Shown here in pieces: positions 8,940 through 16,317 of a stretch of 22,660 bases of DNA. This DNA comes from Hyphomicrobiales bacterium. Its GTDB lineage: Bacteria > Pseudomonadota > Alphaproteobacteria > Rhizobiales > Devosiaceae. Location: the NCBI GenBank assembly GCA_015487515.1, contig WFPQ01000338.1:1-22660 (forward strand). Reading direction: 5' to 3'. Positions within the stretch are counted from its first letter, which is position 1. Each line of letters starts with the position of its first letter. The notes under the pieces are model-generated. The model saw only the letters and a program-made list of their open reading frames with translations. It did not search any database and had not been told where the DNA came from. The position numbers were made by a program, and so were the translations under genes.

Positions 8940-9338
8940 ATGAATCTCAATGATCCTCTTGGTGATATGCTTACTCGCATTCGCAACGCCCAGATGCGCA
9001 ACAAGGCAACGGTTTCGACCCCGGCCTCCAAGTTGCGCGGTTTCGTTCTGGATGTGCTGAAAAGAGAAGGCTATATCCGCGGCTATACGGAAACCAAGTT
9101 TGACAATAATTCGAGTGAATATTCCATCGAATTGAAATATCTGGATCGGGATCCGGTCATACGGGACATCAAGCGCGTATCGCGCCCCGGCCGCCGCATC
9201 TATGCCTCGGTCAAGAACATACCCCAGGTGGCAAACGGGCTTGGTGTTTCCATCCTTTCGACCCCAAAGGGCGTTATGGCTGACCACGAGGCCCGTTCCA
9301 GCAATGTTGGCGGTGAAGTGCTGTGCCAGGTATTCTAG
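8940..9338 (+). CDS. rpsH: 30S ribosomal protein S8
   Basis: S8 is a primary binder of the 16S central domain. In Escherichia coli it represses the spc operon by binding its own mRNA near rplE. The 132-residue product [32 protein letters not shown] is typical. The C-terminal signature [33 protein letters not shown] is intact. An AAGGAG site precedes the ATG. I did not identify an S8-target-like structure at rplE by eye, so spc autoregulation is not shown here. Confidence 0.97.
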   Translation: MNLNDPLGDMLTRIRNAQMRNKATVSTPASKLRGFVLDVLKREGYIRGYTETKFDNNSSEYSIELKYLDRDPVIRDIKRVSRPGRRIYASVKNIPQVANGLGVSILSTPKGVMADHEARSSNVGGEVLCQVF

Positions 9339-9383
9339 GCCTGAAGCAGCTTTTTTAGGGAATGAACCGGGAAGGTTTTTGAT

Positions 9384-9914
9384 ATGTCGCGTACTGGCAA
9401 GCAACCCGTGTCCATCGAGGGCGTGACGGTATCCATAGATGGCTCCAGGGTGAGCGCAAAGGGTGCCAAGGGTGAATTGAGTGTGGAATTGCTTGATCTG
9501 GTCAATATCGAGCAGAATGATGGTGAACTGGTATTGAAACCGGCCAATGACAGCAAGAAGGCCCTGGTCAACTGGGGGACTTCGCGCTCACTGGTGCAAA
9601 ATATCGTTACTGGTGTCAGGGATGGCTTTTCCAAGAAGCTGGTGATTTCCGGGGTCGGATACAGGGCCGGGATGCAGGGCAATGACTTGAAGCTTACCCT
9701 TGGTTTTTCCCACGATGTTATCTATCAGGTGCCAGAGGGTATCCGGATACAGACACCCCAGCCTACCGAAATAATAGTTTCGGGCATAGACAAGCAGCAG
9801 GTCGGCCAGGTGGCGGCCAATATTCGCGAATACCGCAAGCCCGAACCCTACAAGGGCAAGGGGGTTCGCTATGAGGATGAATTCATCTTCCGCAAGGAAG
9901 GCAAGAAGAAGTAA
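9384..9914 (+). CDS. rplF: 50S ribosomal protein L6
   Basis: L6 is a two-domain protein near the factor-binding site of the large subunit. The 176-residue product [33 protein letters not shown] is the usual size. The C-terminal signature [24 protein letters not shown] is intact. The 45-base gap from rpsH includes CTTTTTTAG, but I see no real stem before it, so I do not call a terminator. GGGAAGG precedes the ATG by about 8 bases. Confidence 0.97.
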   Translation: MSRTGKQPVSIEGVTVSIDGSRVSAKGAKGELSVELLDLVNIEQNDGELVLKPANDSKKALVNWGTSRSLVQNIVTGVRDGFSKKLVISGVGYRAGMQGNDLKLTLGFSHDVIYQVPEGIRIQTPQPTEIIVSGIDKQQVGQVAANIREYRKPEPYKGKGVRYEDEFIFRKEGKKK

Positions 9915-9926
9915 GGAGCGCCCAGA

Positions 9927-10283
9927 ATGGCAAACCGTATACAAAATATGCGCCGGCGCAGTTCGCGGGTGCGCCGTTCTTTGAAAGCCAGGGCCAATGG
10001 ACGTCCGCGTCTGTCGGTTTTTCGCTCGGGAAAGCACATATATGCCCAGATCATCGATGATGTTAACGGCCATACCCTGGCCGCGGCATCGAGCCTTGAC
10101 AAGAGTTTCAAGGGGACCAGCGGGGGCGACAAGAAGGCGGCCGGAGCCGTTGGCAGGCTGATTGCCCAAAGGGGCATGGAAGCCGGGGTCGGAGAAGTGG
10201 TTTTTGATCGTGGCGGATATATTTTTCATGGCCGGGTCAAGGCCCTGGCCGATGCGGCCCGCGAAGGCGGATTGCAGTTTTAA
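9927..10283 (+). CDS. rplR: 50S ribosomal protein L18
   Basis: L18 binds 5S rRNA together with L5 and L25 in the central protuberance. The 118-residue product has the basic N terminus [38 protein letters not shown]. The C terminus [30 protein letters not shown] is the standard ending. AAGGAG overlaps the end of rplF and lies about 9 bases upstream. The following gap to rpsE is 41 bases and AT-rich with no clear structure. Confidence 0.97.
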   Translation: MANRIQNMRRRSSRVRRSLKARANGRPRLSVFRSGKHIYAQIIDDVNGHTLAAASSLDKSFKGTSGGDKKAAGAVGRLIAQRGMEAGVGEVVFDRGGYIFHGRVKALADAAREGGLQF

Positions 10284-10324
10284 TTTAACAGATGTAACGA
10301 ACTGAAAGAGCAGGTTTTGCCAAA

Positions 10325-10855
10325 ATGAAAGACGTTCAGGATCGCGATAGTGAATTTGTTGATCGCCTGGTGCATATCAACCGAGTAGCCAAGGTGGTGA
10401 AAGGCGGACGTCGTTTTGCGTTTGCCGCTCTGGTTGTTGTCGGAGATCAAAAGGGCCGGGTCGGCTTTGGACATGGCAAGGCGCGCGAGGTGCCCGAGGC
10501 CATTCGCAAGGCAACCGAGGCGGCCAAGCGCCACATGATAAGGGTTCCCCTGCGCGAGGGGCGTACCCTGCATCATGACACCGGAGGACGCCACGGGGCG
10601 GGCAAGGTGTATTTGAGGGCCGCACCGGCCGGAACCGGTATAATCGCCGGTGGTCCGATGCGCGCGGTCTTTGAGACCCTGGGTATCAATGACATCGTTG
10701 CCAAGTCCCAGGGTTCGGCCAACCCCTATAACATGGTTCGTGCCACTTTTGATGCGCTTAAAAATGTCGACAGCCCGCGCTCGGTGGCCCAGCGCCGGGG
10801 CTTGAAGGTTTCTGAACTACAGGCACGCCGCGGCGAAGCTGCGCTGGAAGCCTGA
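10325..10855 (+). CDS. rpsE: 30S ribosomal protein S5
   Basis: S5 contributes to translational fidelity and to mRNA unwinding at the entry channel. The product has 176 residues. The double-stranded RNA-binding-like N-terminal domain is visible ([53 protein letters not shown]), as is the C-terminal domain ([55 protein letters not shown]). The Shine-Dalgarno is modest and rather distant (GAGCAGG, about 11 bases upstream). rpmD follows after 25 bases. Confidence 0.97.
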   Translation: MKDVQDRDSEFVDRLVHINRVAKVVKGGRRFAFAALVVVGDQKGRVGFGHGKAREVPEAIRKATEAAKRHMIRVPLREGRTLHHDTGGRHGAGKVYLRAAPAGTGIIAGGPMRAVFETLGINDIVAKSQGSANPYNMVRATFDALKNVDSPRSVAQRRGLKVSELQARRGEAALEA

Positions 10856-10880
10856 GCAATCATATCGGAGTAGACGGAAA

Positions 10881-11069
10881 ATGGCCGAAAAGACCGTAAC
10901 CGTAGAACAGGTCGGAAGTCCAATCCGCCGCCACAAGAGCCAGCGTGCTACCCTGGTGGGGCTGGGACTGAACAAGATGCACAGGCGGCGGGTTCTGAAA
11001 GACAGCCCGCAGGTCCGTGGAATGATCAACAAGGTTTCCCACCTGGTTCGTGTCGTTGACGAGAACTGA
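10881..11069 (+). CDS. rpmD: 50S ribosomal protein L30
   Basis: L30 is a small large-subunit protein present in many but not all bacteria. The 62-residue product has the family signature [52 protein letters not shown] short purine-rich site, GACGGAAA, precedes the ATG. Its position between rpsE and rplO is the conserved spc order. Spacing to rplO is 17 bases. Confidence 0.97.
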   Translation: MAEKTVTVEQVGSPIRRHKSQRATLVGLGLNKMHRRRVLKDSPQVRGMINKVSHLVRVVDEN

Positions 11070-11086
11070 GGGAAAGGGCAGAAACA

Positions 11087-11572
11087 ATGCGTTTGAATGA
11101 ACTTAAAGACGTGGCTGGAGCCACGAAGTCCCGCACCCGGGTAGGACGCGGCACAGGCTCGGGCCTGGGCAAGACCGCCGGCCGGGGCGTAAAGGGGCAA
11201 AAATCCCGTTCCGGGGTGGCCATAAAGGGCTTTGAAGGCGGGCAGATGCCCCTGCACATGCGGATGCCAAAGCGTGGTTTTAACAACCCGTTTGCCAAGA
11301 AGTTCAACGCGGTCCGCCTGGATCGCATCCAGGATGCCATCGATGCGGGACGGTTGGATGCCAAGCTGGTCATCGATGCCAGGGCCCTGGTGGATGCAAG
11401 GGTGATAAGGCGTGAACTGGACGGGGTGCGCCTTGTCAATGGGGCCGGTGAATTCAAGGCGAAGAAAGTTACTTTCAGCGTTGCCCATGCGTCAGCCGGT
11501 GCGCTAAAAGCAATCCAGGCCAATGGCGGAACAGTCAAGCTGCCGGCGGAAAAAGAAACAAGCAACGCTTAA
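11087..11572 (+). CDS. rplO: 50S ribosomal protein L15
   Basis: L15 is a late-assembly protein that threads into 23S rRNA. The 161-residue product MRLNELKDVAGATKSRTRVGRGTGSGLGKTAGRGVKGQKSRSG has the glycine- and arginine-rich N-terminal extension typical of the family. The globular C-terminal domain follows (GFEGGQMPLHMRMPKRGFNNPF). AAAGGGCAG lies before the ATG. The gene precedes secY by 28 bases, with the AGGAG site for secY in that gap. Confidence 0.97.
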   Translation: MRLNELKDVAGATKSRTRVGRGTGSGLGKTAGRGVKGQKSRSGVAIKGFEGGQMPLHMRMPKRGFNNPFAKKFNAVRLDRIQDAIDAGRLDAKLVIDARALVDARVIRRELDGVRLVNGAGEFKAKKVTFSVAHASAGALKAIQANGGTVKLPAEKETSNA

Positions 11573-11600
11573 GGCGTCTGCCTGATTTTCAGGAGAGAGC

Positions 11601-12941
11601 ATGGCCTCTGCAGCCGAACAATTAGCCTCCAATTTGAGTTTTTCGACCTTCTCGAAGGCCAAGGAACTGCAAAAGCGCATAGTTTTTACCCTCGGGGCGC
11701 TGCTGGTCTATCGTTTCGGTACCTATATTCCGGTTCCCGGCATTGATCCCGATGCCTATGCCCAGACATTCGAACAGGCCGCCCAGGGAATAGTTGGCAT
11801 GTTCAACATGTTTTCCGGTGGTGCAGTCGAGCGCATGGCGATTTTCGCCCTCAACCTCATTCCCTACATTACCGCCTCGATCGTGGTTCAGGTTCTGACC
11901 TCGGCATCGCCCAAGCTGGAAGCCCTGAAAAAGGAAGGGGAATCGGGACGCCGCAAGATCAACCAGTATACGCGCTACCTGGCGGTGCTCTTTTGCACGG
12001 TGCAGGGCTATGGGATTGCCGTTGGCCTTGAGGCCAGCCAGGGAGTAGTGCTCAATCCGGGCTGGTTCTTCCGGCTCTCCACGGTGATAACCCTGGTCGG
12101 GGGTACCATGTTCCTGATGTGGCTGGGCGAGCAGATAACCCAGCGGGGGGTCGGAAACGGCATTTCGCTCATAATCTTTGCCGGTATCGTGGCCACTCTG
12201 CCGCCTTCCATCGCCCAGACCCTGGAGTTGAGCAGGACCGGGGCCCTGTCCTCGATAGCGGTCTTCGGGCTGCTGGTCCTGGCCATAGTGGTGATTGCGG
12301 TTATCGTGTTCTTTGAAAGGGCCCAGCGGCGTCTCCTGATCCAGTATCCAAAGCGCCAGGTTGGCAACAAGATGTTCCAGGGGGATACTTCTCATCTGCC
12401 GCTGAAATTGAATACGGCCGGGGTCATTCCGGTGATTTTTGCGTCTTCGATGCTGCTGATGCCGGCCACTTTCACGTCATTTGCCCCTCCGGCTGCAGGC
12501 GAGGGGAACTGGCTGCAGATCATCGCGGCCCTGCTTGGCAGGGGGCAGCCCCTTTATCTGGGGCTTTATGCGGCATTGATCATGTTCTTTGCCTTTTTCT
12601 ATACTTCCATCGTTTTCAACCCAAGCGACACGGCGGACAATCTGAAAAAATCGGGTGGTTTCATTCCCGGTATCAGGCCGGGGGAGCGTACTGCGGCCCA
12701 TATTGATTATGTGTTGTCCCGGATAACGGTTGCGGGGGCTGCCTATCTTACGGTGGTGGCCCTGATACCGGAGGTTCTGGTGTCCCAGCTCAATGTTTCG
12801 GCCTTTCTGGGGGGAACATCGCTGTTGATCATGGTCACGGTTACTCTCGATACCATATCTCAAATTCAAAGCCATTTGATTGCCCAGCAGTATGACGGGC
12901 TGGTCAAGCGGTCCAGGCTCGGAGGGAAGAGGCGGCGATGA
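11601..12941 (+). CDS. secY: Preprotein translocase subunit SecY
   Basis: SecY forms the protein-conducting channel of the inner membrane, working with SecE, SecG and the SecA motor for export or with ribosome/SRP for membrane insertion. The 446-residue product is full length, with roughly ten hydrophobic helices. Signatures include YRFGTYIPVPGIDPDAYAQ in the first helix and plug region, ALNLIPYITASIVVQVL, and GEQITQRGVGNGISLIIFAGIV. The cytoplasmic loop NPSDTADNLKKSGGFIPGIRPGERTA is also present. AGGAG precedes the ATG. The stop overlaps the adk start by ATGA. Confidence 0.98.
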   Translation: MASAAEQLASNLSFSTFSKAKELQKRIVFTLGALLVYRFGTYIPVPGIDPDAYAQTFEQAAQGIVGMFNMFSGGAVERMAIFALNLIPYITASIVVQVLTSASPKLEALKKEGESGRRKINQYTRYLAVLFCTVQGYGIAVGLEASQGVVLNPGWFFRLSTVITLVGGTMFLMWLGEQITQRGVGNGISLIIFAGIVATLPPSIAQTLELSRTGALSSIAVFGLLVLAIVVIAVIVFFERAQRRLLIQYPKRQVGNKMFQGDTSHLPLKLNTAGVIPVIFASSMLLMPATFTSFAPPAAGEGNWLQIIAALLGRGQPLYLGLYAALIMFFAFFYTSIVFNPSDTADNLKKSGGFIPGIRPGERTAAHIDYVLSRITVAGAAYLTVVALIPEVLVSQLNVSAFLGGTSLLIMVTVTLDTISQIQSHLIAQQYDGLVKRSRLGGKRRR

Positions 12942-13507
12942 GACTTATAATCATGGGGCCTCCGGGGGCCGGCAAGGGCACCCAGGCAAAGATACTGACC
13001 GAAAGATATTCCATTCCCCAGCTTTCGACCGGGGATATTCTGCGTTCGGCCATAATGGACAAGACTCCGATGGGGCTGCAGGCCAAGGAGATCATGGCCC
13101 GTGGTGAACTGGTGCCTGACGAGGTCGTCTGCGGCATAGTTTCAGAGCGGCTCGACGGGGATGATGCCAGGGACGGCTTCATTCTGGACGGTTTTCCAAG
13201 GACGATTGCCCAGGCCCAGGCCCTGGATGAAATGCTCGAGGAAAAGGGTATAAGTCTTGATGCGGTCGTGGTTTTGCAGGTGGATGGAGAAGAACTGATT
13301 GAAAGAATCAGGACCCGGGCGGCCGAAAGCGGCGGGGCCAGGGCCGATGACAATGAAGAGGTGTTGCGCAAGCGGCTTCAGGTTTATGGGGAACTTACAA
13401 GGCCGCTGATTGCCTATTATGAAAAACAGGGAAATGTGAAAAACGTCGATGGCATGGCTTCCATCGAGGAGGTCAGTGCCCAGATTGCCGGTTTGCTTGA
13501 AAAATAG
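12938..13507 (+). CDS. adk: Adenylate kinase, short-LID type
   Basis: Adenylate kinase interconverts ATP plus AMP with two ADP in the cytoplasm. The 189-residue product has the P-loop GPPGAGKGT at residues 7-15, the AMP-binding segment STGDILRSAI, and the conserved FILDGFPRTIAQA. The LID is replaced by a short loop (RTRAAESGGARADDNEEVLRKRL) without the zinc-binding cysteines, as in many alphaproteobacterial enzymes. It overlaps secY by 4 bases, and the secY-adk pairing is conserved. It appears to be the last gene of this transcript, because a strong promoter-like sequence begins 23 bases after its stop. Confidence 0.97.
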   Translation: MRLIIMGPPGAGKGTQAKILTERYSIPQLSTGDILRSAIMDKTPMGLQAKEIMARGELVPDEVVCGIVSERLDGDDARDGFILDGFPRTIAQAQALDEMLEEKGISLDAVVVLQVDGEELIERIRTRAAESGGARADDNEEVLRKRLQVYGELTRPLIAYYEKQGNVKNVDGMASIEEVSAQIAGLLEK

Positions 13508-13529
13508 GGGCGGCCTGATTTGAAGTGTG

Positions 13530-13558
13530 TTGACTTAACACATGCAAATCCTTAGAAC
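13530..13558 (+). promoter_or_regulatory. Sigma70-like promoter for the alpha operon
   Basis: TTGACT at 13530-13535 matches the -35 consensus at 5 of 6 positions. TAGAAC at 13553-13558 matches the -10 consensus at 4 of 6, and the spacer is exactly 17 bases. It lies just after the adk stop and points at rpsM, so transcription would start near 13565. Placement and spacing make it a good candidate for independent expression of rpsM-rpsK-rpoA-rplQ. No start-site data are available from sequence alone. Confidence 0.6.
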
Positions 13559-13564
13559 CGCGCA

Positions 13565-13697
13565 AGTCTTGGATTTGAGTCTTGTTGTTAATGAGGACTG
13601 GCAGCGGTTCCCGTTCGTTTGGGCGGGGGCGTGTTCCGGTCCCTTGTTGTTGAATTGATGCCGGTTTTGCCGGCACGAACTATTGAGGAGAGCTCTG
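13565..13697 (+). promoter_or_regulatory. Long structured 5' leader of rpsM
   Basis: About 133 bases separate the predicted start of transcription from the rpsM TTG, with no gene visible. Inverted repeats include AGTCTT (13578-13583) with AGGACT (13594-13599), one G-U pair. A clear hairpin pairs TGCCGG (13659-13664) with CCGGCA (13670-13675) around TTTTG, ending 22 bases before the start codon. A G-rich run (GGGCGGGGGCG) lies between them. Autoregulation of the alpha operon by S4 through a leader pseudoknot is known in Escherichia coli. Whether this leader binds any ribosomal protein is inference. Confidence 0.4.
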
Positions 13698-14066
13698 TTG
13701 GCTCGTATTGCTGGTGTAAACATTCCAACGAACAAGCGCGTTGTGATTGCGTTGCAGTATATTCACGGAATTGGGCCGAAAATTGCCCGGGACATTTGTG
13801 CGGGCGCAAAGATTCCTGCCGAAAGAAGAGTCAATGAACTCAGCGATGCTGAAATCATTCAGATACGTGAAACCATAGACAGGAATCACGTGGTTGAAGG
13901 TGATTTGCGCCGGTCGGTGGCGATGAATGTGAAGCGCCTCATGGACCTGGGCAATTACAGGGGGCTGCGGCACCGACGGGGGCTGCCGGTTCGCGGGCAG
14001 AGAACCCACACGAACGCGCGCACACGCAAGGGGCCTGCAAAGGCCATTGCCGGCAAGAAGAAGTAA
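13698..14066 (+). CDS. rpsM: 30S ribosomal protein S13 (TTG start)
   Basis: S13 sits at the top of the small-subunit head, contacts the P-site tRNA and makes the bridges to L5 and 23S helix 38. I chose the TTG at 13698, giving [26 protein letters not shown] and 122 residues, the family start and length. GAGGAG ends 7 bases before it. An upstream in-frame TTG at 13683 would add five non-conserved residues and run over that site. The motif [32 protein letters not shown] closes the protein. A TTG start is unusual for a highly expressed ribosomal gene and may hold down its translation. It is the first gene of the alpha operon. Confidence 0.96.
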   Translation: MARIAGVNIPTNKRVVIALQYIHGIGPKIARDICAGAKIPAERRVNELSDAEIIQIRETIDRNHVVEGDLRRSVAMNVKRLMDLGNYRGLRHRRGLPVRGQRTHTNARTRKGPAKAIAGKKK

Positions 14067-14117
14067 GGCTCCAGTCGGGGCCTTCGGTGGAGCCGCCCGG
14101 CAATGTTGCTGGGGCGG
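14067..14117 (+). other. Tandem overlapping hairpins between rpsM and rpsK
   Basis: Immediately after the rpsM stop, GGCTCCA (14067-14073) pairs with TGGAGCC (14088-14094). A second stem pairs CCGCCC (14093-14098) with GGGCGG (14112-14117), with an inner GCAA/TTGC stem (14100-14103 with 14106-14109). The two hairpins share bases 14093-14094, so their full forms compete. There is no T tract after either. They could be mRNA-stability or translational-control elements; the function is unknown. Confidence 0.5.
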
Positions 14118-14142
14118 TGATGAGATCGGATCGAGGAAATAA

Positions 14143-14535
14143 ATGGCTAAGAGTGAAACAACTCGTGTTCGCCGTCGCGAGCGCAAAAACATCATTACCG
14201 GCGTTGCCCATGTCAACGCATCTTTCAACAATACCATGATCACCATAACGGACGCCCAGGGCAATACCATTGCCTGGTCGTCTGCGGGAACCATGGGTTT
14301 CAAGGGGTCGCGCAAATCGACCCCCTATGCCGCGCAGATGGCAGCAGAAGACGTGGCCAGAAAGGCCCAGGAACACGGCATGAAAACCCTTGAGGTCGAG
14401 GTCCGCGGTCCCGGTTCGGGCCGCGAGTCGGCATTGCGGGCGCTGCAGGCGGCAGGTTTCAATGTCACGACAATCCGTGACGTTACCTCGATACCACACA
14501 ATGGGTGTCGTCCGCGCAAGAGGCGGCGTGTTTAA
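14143..14535 (+). CDS. rpsK: 30S ribosomal protein S11
   Basis: S11 lies on the platform of the small subunit and helps form the mRNA exit region. The 130-residue product [49 protein letters not shown] is typical. The signature [43 protein letters not shown] is intact. GAGG lies about 8 bases before the ATG. rpsD, which follows in Escherichia coli, is absent here and rpoA comes next, the arrangement seen in alphaproteobacteria. Confidence 0.98.
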   Translation: MAKSETTRVRRRERKNIITGVAHVNASFNNTMITITDAQGNTIAWSSAGTMGFKGSRKSTPYAAQMAAEDVARKAQEHGMKTLEVEVRGPGSGRESALRALQAAGFNVTTIRDVTSIPHNGCRPRKRRRV

Positions 14536-14546
14536 CATGGGGTGCA

Positions 14547-14565
14547 GCCGGGATATCTGCCCGGC
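14547..14565 (+). other. GC-rich hairpin between rpsK and rpoA
   Basis: GCCGGG (14547-14552) pairs with CCCGGC (14560-14565) around a 7-base loop, 11 bases after the rpsK stop. It is not followed by a T run, so it is unlikely to be a terminator. It lies in a 90-base gap that otherwise contains only the rpoA ribosome-binding site, AAAAGGA. Confidence 0.45.
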
Positions 14566-14625
14566 GTTCACATTCAGCGGCGATGCGGCAGGTATTCGAT
14601 CCGCCAAACTAAAAGGATGTAGCAA

Positions 14626-15642
14626 GTGATCCAGGATAACTGGCAAGAACTGATTAAGCCTACCAAGTTGGATATACTTGTGGACAGCGACAATGCCCAC
14701 AAGGCTTCCATTATAGCGGAACCACTTGAGCGTGGATTTGGTCTGACACTGGGAAATTCCCTGCGCCGGATATTGCTTTCTTCCCTGCAGGGCGCCGCGG
14801 TCACCGCCATGCAGGTTGAAGGGGTGCTGCACGAATTCACATCGGTTCCGGGAGTTCGCGAAGACATCACCGACCTGGTTCTGAACGTCAAGGCAATTTC
14901 AATCCGCATGGAAGAAGAGGGGCCAAAGCGCCTGACCCTGAGCAAAAAGGGGCCGGGGGCGGTCACGGCGGGGGATATAGAAACCACCGGAGACATAGAG
15001 ATCCTTAATCCGGACCTGGTGCTGTGCCATCTTGATATCGGGGCCGAGATCAATATCGAGCTCACGGTCAATACCGGCAAGGGCTACGTGGCGGCCGACA
15101 AGAACCGCCCCGAGGATGCCCCCATAGGATATGTGCCCATCGATGCCCTGTTTTCACCGGTTCGTAGGGTCAGCTACAAGGTGGAACCGACCCGCGAAGG
15201 GCAGGTGCTCGATTATGACAAACTGACCATGCACATAGAAACCAATGGCGGGGTTTCGCCGGAAGATGCCATGGCCTTTGCCGCACGGATCCTGCAGGAT
15301 CAGCTTTCCATCTTCATAAACTTTGACGAGCCAGTTCAGGAAGCTCCCCAGGATGCGGTGCCAGAACTTGCGTTCAATCCTGCTTTGCTCAAGAAGGTCG
15401 ATGAGCTTGAGCTTTCGGTACGCTCTGCAAACTGCCTGAAGAATGACAACATCATTTACATTGGCGACCTGATCCAGAAAACGGAGTCCGAAATGTTGCG
15501 CACCCCGAATTTCGGGCGTAAATCGCTCAATGAAATCAAGGAAGTGCTGGCGCAGATGGGGTTGCATCTTGGTATGGATGTGGCCAACTGGCCGCCGGAA
15601 AATATTGATGACCTGTCAAAACGCTACGAGGATCATTATTGA
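14626..15642 (+). CDS. rpoA: DNA-directed RNA polymerase subunit alpha (GTG start)
   Basis: The alpha subunit dimerises to seed RNA polymerase assembly and contacts UP elements and activators through its C-terminal domain. The 338-residue product starts with GTG, preceded by AAAAGGA, and reads [17 protein letters not shown]. The N-terminal domain is visible ([27 protein letters not shown]). The C-terminal domain spans about residues 255-320, with RSANCLKN at 266-273. Its Arg266, Asn269, Cys270 and Lys272 match the DNA-contacting set around Arg265 of Escherichia coli, and [14 protein letters not shown] follows. Placement in the alpha operon keeps its output tied to ribosome synthesis. Confidence 0.98.
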   Translation: MIQDNWQELIKPTKLDILVDSDNAHKASIIAEPLERGFGLTLGNSLRRILLSSLQGAAVTAMQVEGVLHEFTSVPGVREDITDLVLNVKAISIRMEEEGPKRLTLSKKGPGAVTAGDIETTGDIEILNPDLVLCHLDIGAEINIELTVNTGKGYVAADKNRPEDAPIGYVPIDALFSPVRRVSYKVEPTREGQVLDYDKLTMHIETNGGVSPEDAMAFAARILQDQLSIFINFDEPVQEAPQDAVPELAFNPALLKKVDELELSVRSANCLKNDNIIYIGDLIQKTESEMLRTPNFGRKSLNEIKEVLAQMGLHLGMDVANWPPENIDDLSKRYEDHY

Positions 15643-15654
15643 TCAGGCATGGTC

Positions 15655-15702
15655 TTGCCAGGTAAACCGGTTGCCAGGTAGATCGGCTGCCAAGTAAATC
15701 GT
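15655..15702 (+). repeat. Three contiguous 16-bp direct repeats between rpoA and rplQ
   Basis: The units are TTGCCAGGTAAACCGG (15655-15670), TTGCCAGGTAGATCGG (15671-15686) and CTGCCAAGTAAATCGT (15687-15702). Units 1 and 2 agree at 14 of 16 positions, and unit 3 agrees with either at 12 of 16. They are exactly end to end, and 16 is not a multiple of 3, so this is not a coding repeat. A small stem, CCGGT (15703-15707) with ACCGG (15712-15716), follows directly. Function is unknown; a protein-binding array, an RNA element or a recent slippage duplication are all possible. Confidence 0.8.
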
Positions 15703-15738
15703 CCGGTTCTGACCGGTGCGGAATGAAGGAGAACAAAG

Positions 15739-16173
15739 ATGCGCCATGGAAAATCCGGCCGCAAGCTGAACAGAACGTCGAGTCATCGCAAGGCCATGTT
15801 TGCCAACATGGCGGCAGCCTTGATAAAGCATGAGCAGATAACCACGACCGTGGCCAAGGCAAAGGACCTGCGCCCGATAGTGGAAAAGCTGGTAACCCTT
15901 GCCAAGCGGGGGGACCTGCATGCCCGCCGCCAGGCGATTTCCCGCCTGCGCGATCTGGATATGGTTGGAAAACTGTTTGATGTGCTCGGCCCCCGTTACA
16001 AGGACAGGCAGGGCGGTTATATCCGGATCATGAGGGCCGGTTTCCGCTATGGAGACAATGCGCCGATTGCCGTGATCGAATTTGTCGACCGGGACGTGGA
16101 GGCCAAGGGGGTTGATTCAGGCCCGACGGCCGACTTTGTGGCCGATGAGGAAAAAGAAGAAGCGGTGGCCTGA
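15739..16173 (+). CDS. rplQ: 50S ribosomal protein L17, acidic C-terminal tail
   Basis: L17 lies near the tunnel exit of the large subunit. The 144-residue product [59 protein letters not shown] is the standard family core. [28 protein letters not shown] closes the domain at about residue 118. The last 26 residues are acidic ([10 protein letters not shown] at the end), an extension relative to the 127-residue Escherichia coli protein. GAAGGAG precedes the ATG. It is the last gene of the alpha operon and is followed by a strong hairpin. Confidence 0.97.
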   Translation: MRHGKSGRKLNRTSSHRKAMFANMAAALIKHEQITTTVAKAKDLRPIVEKLVTLAKRGDLHARRQAISRLRDLDMVGKLFDVLGPRYKDRQGGYIRIMRAGFRYGDNAPIAVIEFVDRDVEAKGVDSGPTADFVADEEKEEAVA

Positions 16174-16238
16174 GGGGGCGGCAGCGGACAAGGGATACTG
16201 CCGGGCAATTGGCAGGCAAGTGGTTGATCGAATGATTT

Positions 16239-16280
16239 GGGCGGTCACGGTATTCCGTGGCCGCCCTTGGCAGTTTTCAG
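16239..16280 (+). terminator. Terminator-like hairpin at the end of the alpha operon
   Basis: GGGCGGTCACGG (16239-16250) pairs with CCGTGGCCGCCC (16255-16266) over 12 bp with one G-U pair and a TATT loop. TTGGCAGTTTT follows, so the T tract is displaced and short. The stem is by far the strongest in the gap after rplQ, 65 bases past its stop. I read it as the main end of the ribosomal transcript, with possible read-through into the next gene. Confidence 0.65.
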
Positions 16281-16317
16281 CCTTTTGTAATGGAGCAGTC
16301 GAATTTGCGGTGAGGGC

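Noticed and set aside
9339..9383. Possible terminator in the rpsH-rplF gap because of CTTTTTTAG
   Set aside because: The T run is preceded only by a 4-base complement with a 2-base loop, too small to form a stem, and the operon clearly continues.
13555..13610. GAACCGC (13555-13561) and GCGGTTC (13604-13610) as an RNA stem in the rpsM leader
   Set aside because: The left arm overlaps the predicted -10 element, so it would not be in a transcript starting near 13565. It would matter only for read-through RNA from adk.
12942..13697. Missing rpmJ between secY and rpsM, and missing rpsD after rpsK, as possible deletions
   Set aside because: This arrangement is usual in alphaproteobacteria, where these genes lie elsewhere. 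There is no sign of a broken gene here.
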